IMG/VR virus record: IMGVR_UViG_3300032220_002269
Location: 1-48,187 of that record
Strand: one strand, 5' to 3'
From: a virus
Length of the DNA stretch: 48,187 bases
The notes beneath the pieces are model-generated. The model was not told the origin of the DNA and ran no database searches. It saw only the letters and a list, made by a program, of their open reading frames with translations. Positions 8,586 to 16,886 of this stretch are shown piece by piece; position 1 is the stretch's first letter; every line of letters starts with the position of its first letter. A program made the position numbers and the translations under genes.

Positions 8586-8890
8586 GTCAGGATTTGAATG
8601 GGATTCAGCCGCACTCAATGCACACACAGATGGGGCACGCCATTGCTATAGGCGCGTCTAATGCTGCTATTGAGGGATGGCTGGGAATTTGAGTCGTTGT
8701 GATGAACGACTTGTAATTCAGCGTTTTTTTACTGAATATATGCTGTTATTATGGATATATGGCTTAAACAGCCATAAAGCCGCTAAAAATACGGAATTTT
8801 CTTATATTATTGATATAATACCATCATGCACCGATAAATATGCACTATTTATAGTGCAATGCAACATTAATAGATATTGATGGTTTTAAT
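8586..8890. other. AT-rich intergenic region with operator-like hairpin
   Basis: Bases 8700-8880 are much richer in A and T than the rest of the window. They contain the perfect 7-bp inverted repeat TGCACTA (8841-8847) / TAGTGCA (8852-8858), 33 bp before the start of the next gene. A promoter and operator region is likely. A 67-codon frame here (8677-8880) has no gene-like features. Confidence 0.45.
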
Positions 8891-9577
8891 ATGAGCGTGC
8901 AGAGTTTTAACCCCAACCCCTGCTTTCTCATTGAATTGAACACGCCAAGCAATCTGGCGTTTCGCCGCCATCACCGCATTCAGATGCTGCAGCGTTTGTT
9001 GCCAGTGCTGATGGATGTGCTCGATGCACAGCAACTGGCGGATGTGTCACGCGATCTGGAGTTGCTGTACTGGCCGGTGCTGGGCCATACGCAAAGTCCA
9101 TGCTTCTTTGAAGTGCCTGCCTTCCTTGGTTCGGCGACGCCAGATCAGCCAATGGAGCCTGTGCAGGTTGTGGAGCGTTTGATGGCCGCACCGTGCCCAC
9201 CACTACCGATGGACATGGCACCAGCAGCTCGCAATCTGGAGCGGCTGCGTAAGCACTTGGACTTGCCCTTGGCGCAGTGGCTGCGGCTGCTGTGTGCGTA
9301 TCTGGACTATGGCGGTGCAGCGTGGCCGTGTTTTGAGCTACCAGCCTCATCCCTACGTGCACTGCTGGCTGCATGGTGGCGCGTTGATCTGGCCGCTGTT
9401 GATGTGGCACTGGATGACCAGCGGAGCCTGCTTGGCTTGTTGGATCGGTATGAGCCGATTGATGCCAAGACTGATTTGAAGTCGTTGCTGGGCATATGGC
9501 CTGCAACGGTTCAAACGCTGAGTCTCAGCTATGCAAAAAACGCTGAGTTTTTCGCTGCGCCGGGACTGTCTGTGTAG
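8891..9577 (+). CDS. Island protein of unknown function
   Basis: I do not recognise this 228-residue protein. It is largely alpha-helical with many Leu, Ala and Trp. The segment at about residues 115-140 (NLERLRKHLDLPLAQWLRLL) resembles the helical N-terminal part of some large AAA+ proteins, but no ATPase motif follows, so it could be a shortened relative. No signal peptide or membrane span is convincing. It is followed by a strong terminator and lies upstream of the interrupted island gene. Confidence 0.5.
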   Translation: MSVQSFNPNPCFLIELNTPSNLAFRRHHRIQMLQRLLPVLMDVLDAQQLADVSRDLELLYWPVLGHTQSPCFFEVPAFLGSATPDQPMEPVQVVERLMAAPCPPLPMDMAPAARNLERLRKHLDLPLAQWLRLLCAYLDYGGAAWPCFELPASSLRALLAAWWRVDLAAVDVALDDQRSLLGLLDRYEPIDAKTDLKSLLGIWPATVQTLSLSYAKNAEFFAAPGLSV

Positions 9578-9646
9578 CTCCGCGTCTGTGCTTTGGCCTG
9601 TACTAGTGATGTGACGTCACCGCCACTCTGATTTCTGTATCTCTGG

Positions 9647-9675
9647 ATGGACCGCTTTGACGGTCCATTTTTTTT
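9647..9675 (+). terminator. Rho-independent terminator
   Basis: A perfect 8-bp stem ATGGACCG (9647-9654) / CGGTCCAT (9661-9668), a 6-base loop and a run of eight T ending at 9675. It lies 70 bp after the preceding stop. Confidence 0.85.
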
Positions 9676-9782
9676 ATCCGTTTCCACGCATGCGGAGGAC
9701 GTTGCTCGCCCATGTGGGGCAGCGGTGTCGGTGATTCGCACGTGGAGTTCTTGTGTCTGACGTTTAACCAAGGAGTACTTCC

Positions 9783-10139
9783 ATGTCAGCAAATTTTTCT
9801 CGTTCTGCTGCGGCACGCCGCATGACTTTGATGAGCAATGCGCCGCGCTTTGCACTCGGCCAGTTGGCGGCAACACCTGGCGCAATGGAGCTGCTAGAAC
9901 AAACCAGCTTCAGTGCATTGGCATTGGTGTCACGCCACGTGCATGGCGATTGGGGTGACTGCTGTGATGAAGACAAAGCCACCAACGAGACAGCCGTTCG
10001 GCAGCGCATGCGTGTGATGAGCGTTTACCGACTGGTGGATGCAGAAACACTGCTGCAGACGCCGCTGGGCAAGAGAAGCAGCTTGCCCACCCTGTGGATC
10101 ATCACGGAGGCTGACCGTTCAGTGACCACACTATTGTGA
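9783..10139 (+). CDS. Conserved island protein, 3' end interrupted by the prophage
   Basis: As it stands the frame encodes 118 residues ending SVTTLL, preceded by a good ribosome site (AAGGAG). The stop TGA at 10137-10139 is made by the first bases of the prophage. Joined to the right flank, the frame continues LPSEY and stops at 47444, giving 123 residues. The protein belongs to a family common in conjugative elements, often misnamed as a type I restriction subunit. Its typical signatures are visible: GDWGDCCDEDKATNE (about residues 59-73) and LWIITEADRSVTT near the end. The function is unknown. Only five residues are lost, so the product may still work. Confidence 0.8.
   Translation: MSANFSRSAAARRMTLMSNAPRFALGQLAATPGAMELLEQTSFSALALVSRHVHGDWGDCCDEDKATNETAVRQRMRVMSVYRLVDAETLLQTPLGKRSSLPTLWIITEADRSVTTLL
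10131..10136. repeat. Left target-site duplication (CTATTG)
   Basis: The six bases directly before the prophage terminus TGAA recur directly after its other terminus at 47421-47426. The copy encodes Leu-Leu in the interrupted host gene. Confidence 0.9.
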
Positions 10140-10247
10140 ACGGGAGTGAGATAAAGAAAGAGGGAGAGATGAGATAAATCGGGATGTGGTGGGACTTGCC
10201 GGGCCATGGTGGGATAGGAACCTGCAATTAGCTTTCGCCACAGAAAA
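10137..10247. repeat. Left end of prophage: transposase-binding-type repeats
   Basis: GAGATAAA occurs at 10148-10155 and 10171-10178, which is 11 and 34 bp from the terminus and 23 bp apart. TTTCGCCACAG lies at 10233-10243, 96 bp in. The same motifs recur in inverted orientation at the right end with the same first two offsets, as expected for the L sites bound by a MuA-type transposase. Confidence 0.8.
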
Positions 10248-10253
10248 CACCGA

Positions 10254-10889
10254 CTACTGACCGAACGCACCTCGTAGAAATCGGTCCACCACATCCATGA
10301 TGGAGGTCTCGGCCTCGGGTTGCAGTATAGGAGCCTCGGGCGGGCCGCTAAATGGCAAATATGGCCGCGCTGGGATCTTGATGGTGAACTCGCCGACCTC
10401 ATGCCAACTCTCACGCGCCTGCTTGTGGCTATCGCGGGCAAACACAGCCAGGTTGGGGTTGCCGGCCTGGCGCAGCAGATTGCCCTTGGCATCCGTGCGC
10501 AGCCGTACCTTGGTCGAATAGGCCGCGCGCTTGATCTCGCCACCAAACTGCTGGATGGCCGCATAGTCTGAGGCCGCGCCGCCGGCTGCAATCAAGGCAA
10601 AGTCGGCGCCAAAGTCGGACGTGACGCTGGCGGCCAAAATGCCGCTGTCCTGCAGCATCATCAGCGTGGAGCTGCCCTTGTTACGGCGCGTGCGTTCCTG
10701 AATAGTGGACTTGGCCAGTGGGGCCCAATGCGGCCGACCTTGGGCCTCGAAGTTGCCCTCTGTCACGCTCTCCAGGCTCTGCGCAATGCCCCGGTAAAGA
10801 TCCGTCGGGTTGTCCAGGATCGCTGCAGCACGATCCAGCCGGCGAACGACATCGCCAATATCAATGATGATGTCGATCAGGCCACTCAT
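10254..10889 (-). CDS. Phage virion morphogenesis protein (Mu gpG-like)
   Basis: The 211-residue protein matches the phage virion morphogenesis / tail completion family (Mu gpG, P2 gpS). It has an N-terminal helix (DIGDVVRRLDRAAAI), the core NFEAQGRPHWAPLAKSTIQ near residues 48-66, and the typical C-terminal IPARPYLPFS segment near 175. In Mu, gpG is needed to finish heads or join them to tails. It overlaps the gpF-like gene by 4 bp and is the last gene of the leftward packaging operon, 117 bp from the prophage's left end. An inserted stretch between the core and the IPARPYLPFS motif makes it longer than the shortest relatives. Confidence 0.85.
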   Translation of the reverse strand: MSGLIDIIIDIGDVVRRLDRAAAILDNPTDLYRGIAQSLESVTEGNFEAQGRPHWAPLAKSTIQERTRRNKGSSTLMMLQDSGILAASVTSDFGADFALIAAGGAASDYAAIQQFGGEIKRAAYSTKVRLRTDAKGNLLRQAGNPNLAVFARDSHKQARESWHEVGEFTIKIPARPYLPFSGPPEAPILQPEAETSIMDVVDRFLRGAFGQ

Positions 10890-12079
10890 AGCGCTGCTGC
10901 GATATCGGCGTCGGCCATGGCCTGCTCCAAGGTGAGCCGCTCCACACTGACCACCGCCAGGCTGTCGCCAGATGTCTGGGCCCGAACCACCGAAACCATC
11001 TCACCCTGGCGCAGCACATAGATCAGCTGGCCAGCGCTGCGCACCAAAGTGCCTTGCTCGACCACCAGTTGCGCGCCTGCATAGTCGGCCGTAGCAGACC
11101 CTGCGGCTCGCACCACGGTGCCGGCCAGAGTGCCAATGCGTGAGGCGGCGCCAATGGACTGTGCATCTGCCGGTGGGACCGACACAAGCGGCCAGGCCCC
11201 CGTGGGTGCCTGCAACCATTGACCAAACTGCGGCTGGCCCGCCATGTCACGGACTGCAGCCTGGCTGATGGCTGGCGCCGCCTGCTCCAGCTTGCCGGCC
11301 ATGACCCGGTCCAGATTGGCTTGAGATGCCACGCCTGGGTTGTAGTCCCAGCCAGGATCTGGCCGGAATGTACGCGGCTGGCCACGCTCGTCCATGTAGC
11401 GCACGACTTGCACATCCATCGTGTCGCCGTCCTTATTGACCGGCACTCGGATCGTGCTGATTGCCTCGCTGCCATCTTCAAGAGGCACACCAAGCGCGCG
11501 GAACTCGGCTTCTGTCAGTGCCTGGATACGGCACCGGCATCCCCAGCCATTGGGCGGCCAGATCACCTGCCATATCGGGTCATCCCAGCGCCACACCTTG
11601 CCATGCAGGGCACGATGGGCAGGCCGCGTGCGACCGTCCAGGATGGCCACATAGCGCCAGTACGGCCTGTTTTCCACATCGGCTAGGTAGCGCTTGTAGC
11701 GTCCGGCCATATAGGCCGTCTGCACGTTGGTCTGGAAAATGGTACGCAGGCGCCGGTTGCTGCCCAACTGTGCCGTGGTCAGCTCGCCAGTCTCAGCGTC
11801 CAGCACTTCCTGGCGTCCCCACCAGCCCAAATCCTGCAGCCTCGGGCGTAAAGTTTTCTTGAAGGACTCGAAGGTCTGACCTTCGCCAATGGCCTTCTTG
11901 ATCTCAGCGTGAATCGCAGACAGTACATCCAGCGTAGTGGCCTTGGCGACCGTGAACTCTGCAGCATGTGCCTCTCGCGTCATATCCGTCCAGGACCAAG
12001 TCACCTGCAGACCTTTGGCACGGAAGTACTCCGTTGCGTCGGCCGGCTGCAGCTTCAGATTGGCAGCGATGGTCGTCAT
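10886..12079 (-). CDS. Phage head morphogenesis protein (Mu gpF-like) with C-terminal nuclease-like domain
   Basis: A 397-residue protein. The first 240 residues match the SPP1 gp7 / Mu gpF minor head family: TNVQTAYMAGRYKRY near 115-130, the cluster YVAILDGRTRPAHRALHGK near 143-162 and the metal-binding-like NGWGCRCRIQAL near 178-190. The last 100 residues (VPPADAQSIGAASRIG through VVSVERLT) have the beta-rich pattern of the PBECR domains often fused to such proteins in phages and thought to be BECR-fold nucleases or polyvalent proteins. gpF normally acts at the portal during head assembly and may be ejected with DNA. It overlaps the gpG-like gene by 4 bp. The C-terminal call is less sure. 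Confidence 0.85.
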   Translation of the reverse strand: MTTIAANLKLQPADATEYFRAKGLQVTWSWTDMTREAHAAEFTVAKATTLDVLSAIHAEIKKAIGEGQTFESFKKTLRPRLQDLGWWGRQEVLDAETGELTTAQLGSNRRLRTIFQTNVQTAYMAGRYKRYLADVENRPYWRYVAILDGRTRPAHRALHGKVWRWDDPIWQVIWPPNGWGCRCRIQALTEAEFRALGVPLEDGSEAISTIRVPVNKDGDTMDVQVVRYMDERGQPRTFRPDPGWDYNPGVASQANLDRVMAGKLEQAAPAISQAAVRDMAGQPQFGQWLQAPTGAWPLVSVPPADAQSIGAASRIGTLAGTVVRAAGSATADYAGAQLVVEQGTLVRSAGQLIYVLRQGEMVSVVRAQTSGDSLAVVSVERLTLEQAMADADIAAAL

Positions 12080-12087
12080 GGCGTCTC

Positions 12088-13629
12088 CTATGCCTCGACG
12101 GCACGGCCATAGGCCTGTCCGCCAAAGATCGCCGAGGCGACCAGCGATTGCAGCTTGGCGCTGTCCATCTTCGGAAAAGCCTGCTGCACCACGGCCAGGG
12201 CATCCTCGAAGTTATCGGTCGCCTCGATGGCCTCAAACAGCGGCTCCAGCAGGCCGCGCATGGCGTCCTGCAGCTCGGCATCACCGATGGATGCCAGCGC
12301 CTGGTCGATGGCGTCCTGGCCCTGCACACCGCTGGCTTCGGCAAAGCTGGGACCCACAGGGCTGACGTTGGGCGCTGCCGGATCTGAAGCAGCCACGCTT
12401 TGCTTCTTGGTCCAGCCATCGCCATAGCGTTCCTTGATGTATGCCTCGGAGGGCTCGAAACCAAGGTCCGCAACGTTCTTATCAGTTTCCGACTGCGCCT
12501 TGGTGTCCTCATCGGCTTTGATCTGGCGATAGACTTTGCAGGGCTCCAGCCCGTTGAAATAGCAGATGTGGTCGAGCAGCTGCTCCTTGAGCGTTTCTGT
12601 CAGCAGATCGCTGTCGCCCTTGGTCAGGCCCAAGCGCACCGACTCACGCTCCTTTGCAGCAGCTGCCACGGCGCCGCCGGCTTTGCCGCGCGGGGACTCT
12701 CCGGTCCAGACAGCCGCAATCCAGTCGTCCATGTACTCGGCCAGCTCACGTTCGGAGCTGATGCTGCCGCTGCCTGCCATCTTGCTTTCCAGTAGCGAGA
12801 TATCCATGCCCTGCGGCGTCATCAGCACGCCGTCGTTGCTCATGGCACGCAGTGCACGGAACAGTGTGTCCTTTTCCTTCGGACCGGCACCATTCGGATA
12901 TTTGCCCCAAGGCATGGGTGAGCCAGTGCGTGCCAGGCGCTTGTTCCAGGCCACGATGCCGGCGCGCTTGAAGAACACTGGCCAGTAGGTTTGCAGGCCC
13001 AGGCCCATGCCATAGGGGTTGTCATCTTGCGGATTGACCCGATGCACGATGAATTTGCGCTCAGGGAGTGCACGACCGCGCAGCATGTCTTCGCGGGTAA
13101 GCATACGCAGCTCTGGTGGGCGCTCGGCTGTGTCTTGAATGAATGTGAAGCGTTTCTGAGCCCGCTGAGCAAAGCGCTTGGGTACCCACATGCCATCCGA
13201 TACCGTCCACATGGTCTCGACGACTTCAATGCCGGTGAGCAATGCATCCATTAGCTGCTTGCACAGGTTATCGAAGCCGCAGCTATCCAGGATGTCATGC
13301 ATCGTTTTGGCATCTTCATCCGCCTTTGTGGACGACGTGATGGGCGTCACGGTCCAGTCATAGCCGACGAGGGCCAACTGCCGCTTTTGCAGCGAAGAGA
13401 ACACCTTGCCGTCGCGTTTCAGGTCGCGGTAAATCTCGATACCGCCCTGGCCTCGCTCAAGCAGAAGTGGATCATTGGTGCGCAACACACCCAGGTAGCT
13501 GGACTCAAAAGGATCAACCAGGCGGCTGGCGATCTCTGTCTCCAGCTCCTCGCGTGTCACATAGTTGCTCAAGTCCGGCGCTTGCCGGCTGCGCTGAGCG
13601 CGACGGTTATTAGCCATAGAGGAATCCAT
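12088..13629 (-). CDS. DUF935 portal protein (Mu gp29-like)
   Basis: A 513-residue portal of the Mu gp29 / DUF935 family. The N-terminal region is basic, then come the family core LERGQGGIEIYRDLKRDGKV near 57-76, WTVTPI near 92 and the KRFTFIQD and KFIVHRVNPQDDNPYG stretches in the first half. EWTGESPRGKAGG-like residues (VWTGESPRGKAGG) fall near 310, and the C-terminal third is alanine-rich. It forms the dodecameric channel at the head vertex through which DNA is packaged. The gene overlaps the terminase gene by 20 bp. A second ATG at 13617 is an equally good start. Confidence 0.9.
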   Translation of the reverse strand: MDSSMANNRRAQRSRQAPDLSNYVTREELETEIASRLVDPFESSYLGVLRTNDPLLLERGQGGIEIYRDLKRDGKVFSSLQKRQLALVGYDWTVTPITSSTKADEDAKTMHDILDSCGFDNLCKQLMDALLTGIEVVETMWTVSDGMWVPKRFAQRAQKRFTFIQDTAERPPELRMLTREDMLRGRALPERKFIVHRVNPQDDNPYGMGLGLQTYWPVFFKRAGIVAWNKRLARTGSPMPWGKYPNGAGPKEKDTLFRALRAMSNDGVLMTPQGMDISLLESKMAGSGSISSERELAEYMDDWIAAVWTGESPRGKAGGAVAAAAKERESVRLGLTKGDSDLLTETLKEQLLDHICYFNGLEPCKVYRQIKADEDTKAQSETDKNVADLGFEPSEAYIKERYGDGWTKKQSVAASDPAAPNVSPVGPSFAEASGVQGQDAIDQALASIGDAELQDAMRGLLEPLFEAIEATDNFEDALAVVQQAFPKMDSAKLQSLVASAIFGGQAYGRAVEA

Positions 13630-15139
13630 TCATTTCATAAGCATCCTGAATAGGCCCGCTGCTGGTGAACTCCATCGGGGCCCCGGCGTTGCGGGATGCG
13701 TGCCAGGCCAAGGCAGCTGCCACGGCTACGTCGCCATGTCGCTTGCCCTTATCGGTACCAGTGCTGCGGACATCTGGAATCCGCGGCACACCACGGATCA
13801 CCTGGACCAAGCGCAAGTCGGCAAGGGTGTCCGCATCCATGGGCAGGCCATCCAGGGTGCCGTCTTCAAGCGCAGCTTTCAGAGGAGGCATGTTTTCCCG
13901 GTACCAGGTCTCGGAAAGCATGACCTGGTGGATGCGATCCACGCCGTAGCGCTGCATTGCAACCTCTGCCAGGTACTGGCCATTGCCTCGCGCATCGAAG
14001 GAGCCTCCGCTGAAACGAGGCAGGCGATCCAGCAGATAGAACGCGACTTGCTCCTGCTGCTTGAAGGGAACGTTGCGCAGCTCCACCGTGAAGGGCGGGC
14101 GCCGCACCAGGTTGGGGTATTGGATGAGCGGCACATGCACCGACAAGTCGCCTGTGCGCCCGAAGTCCTCACCGTCGAAGCTGAGCACATCCTGCGGCAA
14201 GGCCTCCAGAATGGGCTCCATCTCAGCCTGCAGCCAATCGCGGCATTCGGCTATGCGGATGTGCTCGGGCAGCACCTCGAAACCGGCCTTGCACTCCCAC
14301 CGCAGCACAGGCGTGTCCTTGGACATGCGCGATTCGATCAATGCGCGCGTCAGCCATGAGCCGCTGCTGTTAGCGGGGATGCAATCCAGCTCTTCCGAGG
14401 CGCCATCGCCGTAGAAGGCATAGACCCCCGCCATCCATTCGGCCTCATCCTCAGCCGTCCAGACCTTGCCCAAGCGCATGCACACGCGCTTGTACAGCCC
14501 TTCAGCCACGGCCTCCTGGAACGTGATGCGATGCACCGTTCCCTTGCGACGGCCCGCGCGGATATCGGTCACCAGTTCGTTGAACGGGTTGTCCGTGCCG
14601 TTGTGCGTGCTGATCACGCGCACCTTGCCGCCCCAGATCAGCATGGCCAGAGCTGCCTTGAGCAACTCGGCCAGCTGGTCGTGGAACGCTGCCTCGTCAA
14701 TCACGATGGTGCCTTGACGGCCGCGCAGGTTGGACGGCCGGCTGGACAAGGCAACGATGCGAAAACCGGAGGCCGGAAACTTGATCGTGTAGGTCTTGAT
14801 ATTGCGGTCGGCTTCGTCCTCGCCATCCCACATGCCTTCCTCAATCTCCCCGGCCGCGTAGTTGAACACCCGAGCCCACATCGCGCAGGCCTGGATGTAC
14901 TCGATGGTCATGTCCTGGTTGTAGGCGATGTAGTAGACGTTCTGGCCGCCCGCGCTGCGCGCTGATGCGGCCGATAGCACGTTGTCCGAAGCCTCACCCC
15001 AGGTCAAACCTGTTCGGCGGGACTTCTCGATCACCTTCAAGGGCGATGGATCAGCCACCCAGCGCTGCTGGTAGCCCATCAGGGCCGCAGGCACCGCGCT
15101 GGTGGCCGTGTTGGGCGTCACAAAGGGAATGGAGGTCAT
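13610..15139 (-). CDS. Terminase large subunit (Mu gp28-like)
   Basis: A 509-residue packaging motor. An ATPase domain has the Walker A variant EKSRRTGLTWG (about residues 38-48), Walker B GTIVIDEAAF near 143-152 and coupling motif STHNG near 178. A C-terminal RNase-H-like nuclease domain shows acidic residues in SFDGEDFGRTGDLSVHVPL near 325-343 and KRHGDVAVAAALAW near 470. It pumps DNA into the prohead and makes the headful cut. It sits between the small subunit (4-bp overlap) and the portal in the normal Mu order. Nothing suggests inactivation. Confidence 0.95.
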   Translation of the reverse strand: MTSIPFVTPNTATSAVPAALMGYQQRWVADPSPLKVIEKSRRTGLTWGEASDNVLSAASARSAGGQNVYYIAYNQDMTIEYIQACAMWARVFNYAAGEIEEGMWDGEDEADRNIKTYTIKFPASGFRIVALSSRPSNLRGRQGTIVIDEAAFHDQLAELLKAALAMLIWGGKVRVISTHNGTDNPFNELVTDIRAGRRKGTVHRITFQEAVAEGLYKRVCMRLGKVWTAEDEAEWMAGVYAFYGDGASEELDCIPANSSGSWLTRALIESRMSKDTPVLRWECKAGFEVLPEHIRIAECRDWLQAEMEPILEALPQDVLSFDGEDFGRTGDLSVHVPLIQYPNLVRRPPFTVELRNVPFKQQEQVAFYLLDRLPRFSGGSFDARGNGQYLAEVAMQRYGVDRIHQVMLSETWYRENMPPLKAALEDGTLDGLPMDADTLADLRLVQVIRGVPRIPDVRSTGTDKGKRHGDVAVAAALAWHASRNAGAPMEFTSSGPIQDAYEMNGFLYG

Positions 15140-15699
15140 GCGGCGATCCCCAGGATCTCGCGACGCAGCTGCTCCACCGATTCGGCCGAGAGGCCGCCTT
15201 TCTTGGCGATCTTCTCGACGTTGGCTGCAGCTGCTTCGGCACGATCACGCACCTCGCTCTGAAACTTCTTCAGGCTCACACTGGAGCGCGTGAGCGTGGC
15301 AATGTTCTTGGCCGCTTTGGAGAGTAGCTCGACTCGCTTGACCGGATCCACATCCTGTTCGCTGGCATCCTGCAACTGCATGATGTACTCAAACAGCTCG
15401 GTTTGAACCAATGCAGTGAGCGCACCGCTGCGTGCATCTTCATCGTCGCCGGCATGCTCTTGAATCAGTCGTGCGGCTTCGGTGCTGGCTCGGATGGCTT
15501 CCAGACGGCGCTCCAGCTTCTGGCCGAAGCGACCAACAGCCGAGCGGCTGGGCAGTTCGCCAGCACCAGCTGCAGCCGGGAAGCGCCCCTGCAGATCCTT
15601 GATCAGCTCGTCCAGCGTCATGCTGCCGGTTGCCAGCATTGCCGTGATGTATGCCTTGATCTCCGGGTCTAGCCGGTCGATGCTGCTTTTGCGGGCCAT
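15136..15699 (-). CDS. Terminase small subunit (Mu gp27-like, DUF3486)
   Basis: The 187-residue DUF3486 protein begins RKSSIDRLDPEIKAYI, the hallmark start of the family, followed by an HTH-like segment (TLDELIKDLQGRF ... SRSAVGRFGQKLERRLEAI) up to about residue 70. The rest is a helical region with coiled-coil pattern. DUF3486 proteins are the DNA-recognition subunit of Mu-type terminases and select phage ends for packaging. It overlaps the large subunit by 4 bp and follows the gp26-like gene after 3 bp. Confidence 0.9.
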   Translation of the reverse strand: MARKSSIDRLDPEIKAYITAMLATGSMTLDELIKDLQGRFPAAAGAGELPSRSAVGRFGQKLERRLEAIRASTEAARLIQEHAGDDEDARSGALTALVQTELFEYIMQLQDASEQDVDPVKRVELLSKAAKNIATLTRSSVSLKKFQSEVRDRAEAAAANVEKIAKKGGLSAESVEQLRREILGIAA

Positions 15700-15702
15700 G
15701 GC

Positions 15703-16011
15703 TTACCAGTACTTCTGTGGGCGAGCGATGCCAGGCTCGCAGTCCACGGTGTACTCGGCCACATCGACGCCGTACCGGGTCAGCTCGGCATGCCAAACAC
15801 CATTGGGCGCACGGTCCACCTTGACCAGCTCGCGGTCATGCAGGTAGTCCAACTCGCGGCGCAGCTCCAGCGGGCTGGCATCGGGATACAGGGACTGGGC
15901 CACCGACAAGATCGGACCTTCCTGTGCACCCATCGGCCGGGCATTGTTGAGCGTGAGCAAAATCAGCCAGCGCATGGATTCGCGGCGTACCTTTGCGTGA
16001 TCAATCTGCAT
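15703..16011 (-). CDS. Small winged-helix-like phage protein (Mu gp26 position)
   Basis: A 102-residue protein starting MQIDHAKVRRESMRW. The pattern resembles a winged helix: MRWLILLTLNNARPMGAQEG, then SVAQSLYPDASPLELRRELDYLHDRELVKV. The gene lies where Mu-type phages have gp26 between gp25 and the terminase genes. I chose the internal ATG at 16011, since the longer frame from 16077 has a non-protein-like leader. The chosen start overlaps the preceding gene by 11 bp. Its exact job in packaging or its regulation is unknown. Confidence 0.7.
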   Translation of the reverse strand: MQIDHAKVRRESMRWLILLTLNNARPMGAQEGPILSVAQSLYPDASPLELRRELDYLHDRELVKVDRAPNGVWHAELTRYGVDVAEYTVDCEPGIARPQKYW

Positions 16012-16351
16012 GATTCTGGTTTCCTCTCTTTGGCGCGGTACCGAGCATGGATGCCATGGCGTCCAGCTTGGCTTCAATCACTGTCTGGTTGCGGATGTAG
16101 TCGTCGCGCCGCACGTACTGCAGCGGTAGATCCGCCTTCCACTTCATCAGCTCTCTCTCCAGCTCCTGCGTGGCACTGGCGTTGTTCTCTTGGGCCTTGA
16201 CGATGGTTTGCATCGACCGGCCCAGCTCATCGAACCGATCCGAAAGCCGGCGCTCCTGTTGACCGCTGATCACCTTCACCAGTGCCCACAGCGAAGCAAT
16301 AAACAAGGCCGCAACTGTGATCACGTTGGCCAGCGTCATCTCAATAACCAT
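16001..16351 (-). CDS. DUF2730 membrane-anchored protein (Mu gp25-like)
   Basis: A 116-residue DUF2730 protein. One membrane helix lies near residues 8-27 (VITVAALFIASLWALVKVIS), then there is a long helical region with coiled-coil character and a late RRDDYIRNQTVIEAKLDAM segment. Genes of this family stand between the lysis genes and terminase in Mu-like phages; their role is not established. The start overlaps the end of the spanin gene by 11 bp. A holin-like or accessory lysis role is possible but not supported by topology alone. Confidence 0.8.
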   Translation of the reverse strand: MVIEMTLANVITVAALFIASLWALVKVISGQQERRLSDRFDELGRSMQTIVKAQENNASATQELERELMKWKADLPLQYVRRDDYIRNQTVIEAKLDAMASMLGTAPKRGNQNHAD

Positions 16352-16886
16352 CGGCCAGCTCCTTTTGCGTGGACACGAAACGGATGTAGTCCTGCAGGCC
16401 AGTTACCTGGCCGGAGAGCTTGTCAGCGATGCCTCCCAGCGCTGTGTATCTGCTGCTGCACTCCCCGAGTGCATTGCGGGCGGCGGTGGCTCCATCAACG
16501 TCGGCGGTGGAGCAGGATTGCGGGCCGGGGCCGGACAGCTTTGCAGCGGCTGCATTTGCGTTGAGCTGGGCGATAGTGGTGAGCAAGCTGCGATTGCGAG
16601 AAGTGGCAGTGTCAAGAGCAGCGCGCGAAGCCTGCTCACGTTGAGCCTGTTCATGGGCGATCCTTTCGGTTTCCTTTTGTTTGGCCGTCTCGGCCTTGCG
16701 CTGCGCGAGTTCGGCCTCTGCGCGTTGCTGAGACTCTGTGGCCTTGCGTTTGTCGTCGGCCTGGTCCCAGGCTTGCTGCACGCGTGCGGCACCCTGGGCG
16801 TCGCCTTGGGCTACTAGATGGCCATTCCAGGCACGCAGGCCAAGCACTGCAGCAAGCGTTGCAATCACAATGAGCACGGCTTTCAT
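16341..16886 (-). CDS. Rz-like inner-membrane spanin
   Basis: A 181-residue type II membrane protein. An N-terminal membrane helix (VLIVIATLAAVLGLRAW, residues 4-20) is followed by a long charged coiled coil (about 35-100, rich in Ala, Glu, Gln, Lys and Arg) and a C-terminal domain with two cysteines. This is the layout of Rz-type i-spanins, which pair with a small outer-membrane lipoprotein to fuse the inner and outer membranes at the end of lysis. That partner is encoded inside this gene in another frame (16403-16654). The gene overlaps DUF2730 by 11 bp and the upstream small gene by 4 bp. Confidence 0.8.
   Translation of the reverse strand: MKAVLIVIATLAAVLGLRAWNGHLVAQGDAQGAARVQQAWDQADDKRKATESQQRAEAELAQRKAETAKQKETERIAHEQAQREQASRAALDTATSRNRSLLTTIAQLNANAAAAKLSGPGPQSCSTADVDGATAARNALGECSSRYTALGGIADKLSGQVTGLQDYIRFVSTQKELADGY
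16403..16654 (-). CDS. Rz1-like outer-membrane spanin nested in Rz
   Basis: An 83-residue lipoprotein wholly inside the Rz-like gene, in a different frame. It starts with a basic n-region (MNRLNVSRLR), then a hydrophobic stretch LLLTLPLLAIAAC whose IAAC forms a lipobox with the lipidated Cys at residue 23. The mature part is rich in proline and serine (NPAPPPTLMEPPPP), as in Rz1. An internal ribosome site AAAGGA stands 6 bases before the ATG at 16654. The nested arrangement is the same as lambda Rz/Rz1. It is normally overlooked by gene callers. Confidence 0.85.
   Translation of the reverse strand: MNRLNVSRLRALLLTLPLLAIAACSPLSPSSTQMQPLQSCPAPARNPAPPPTLMEPPPPAMHSGSAAADTQRWEASLTSSPAR

Noticed and set aside
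8677-8880. 67-codon open frame in the AT-rich region
   Set aside because: No ribosome site; the operator-like inverted repeat at 8841-8858 lies inside it.
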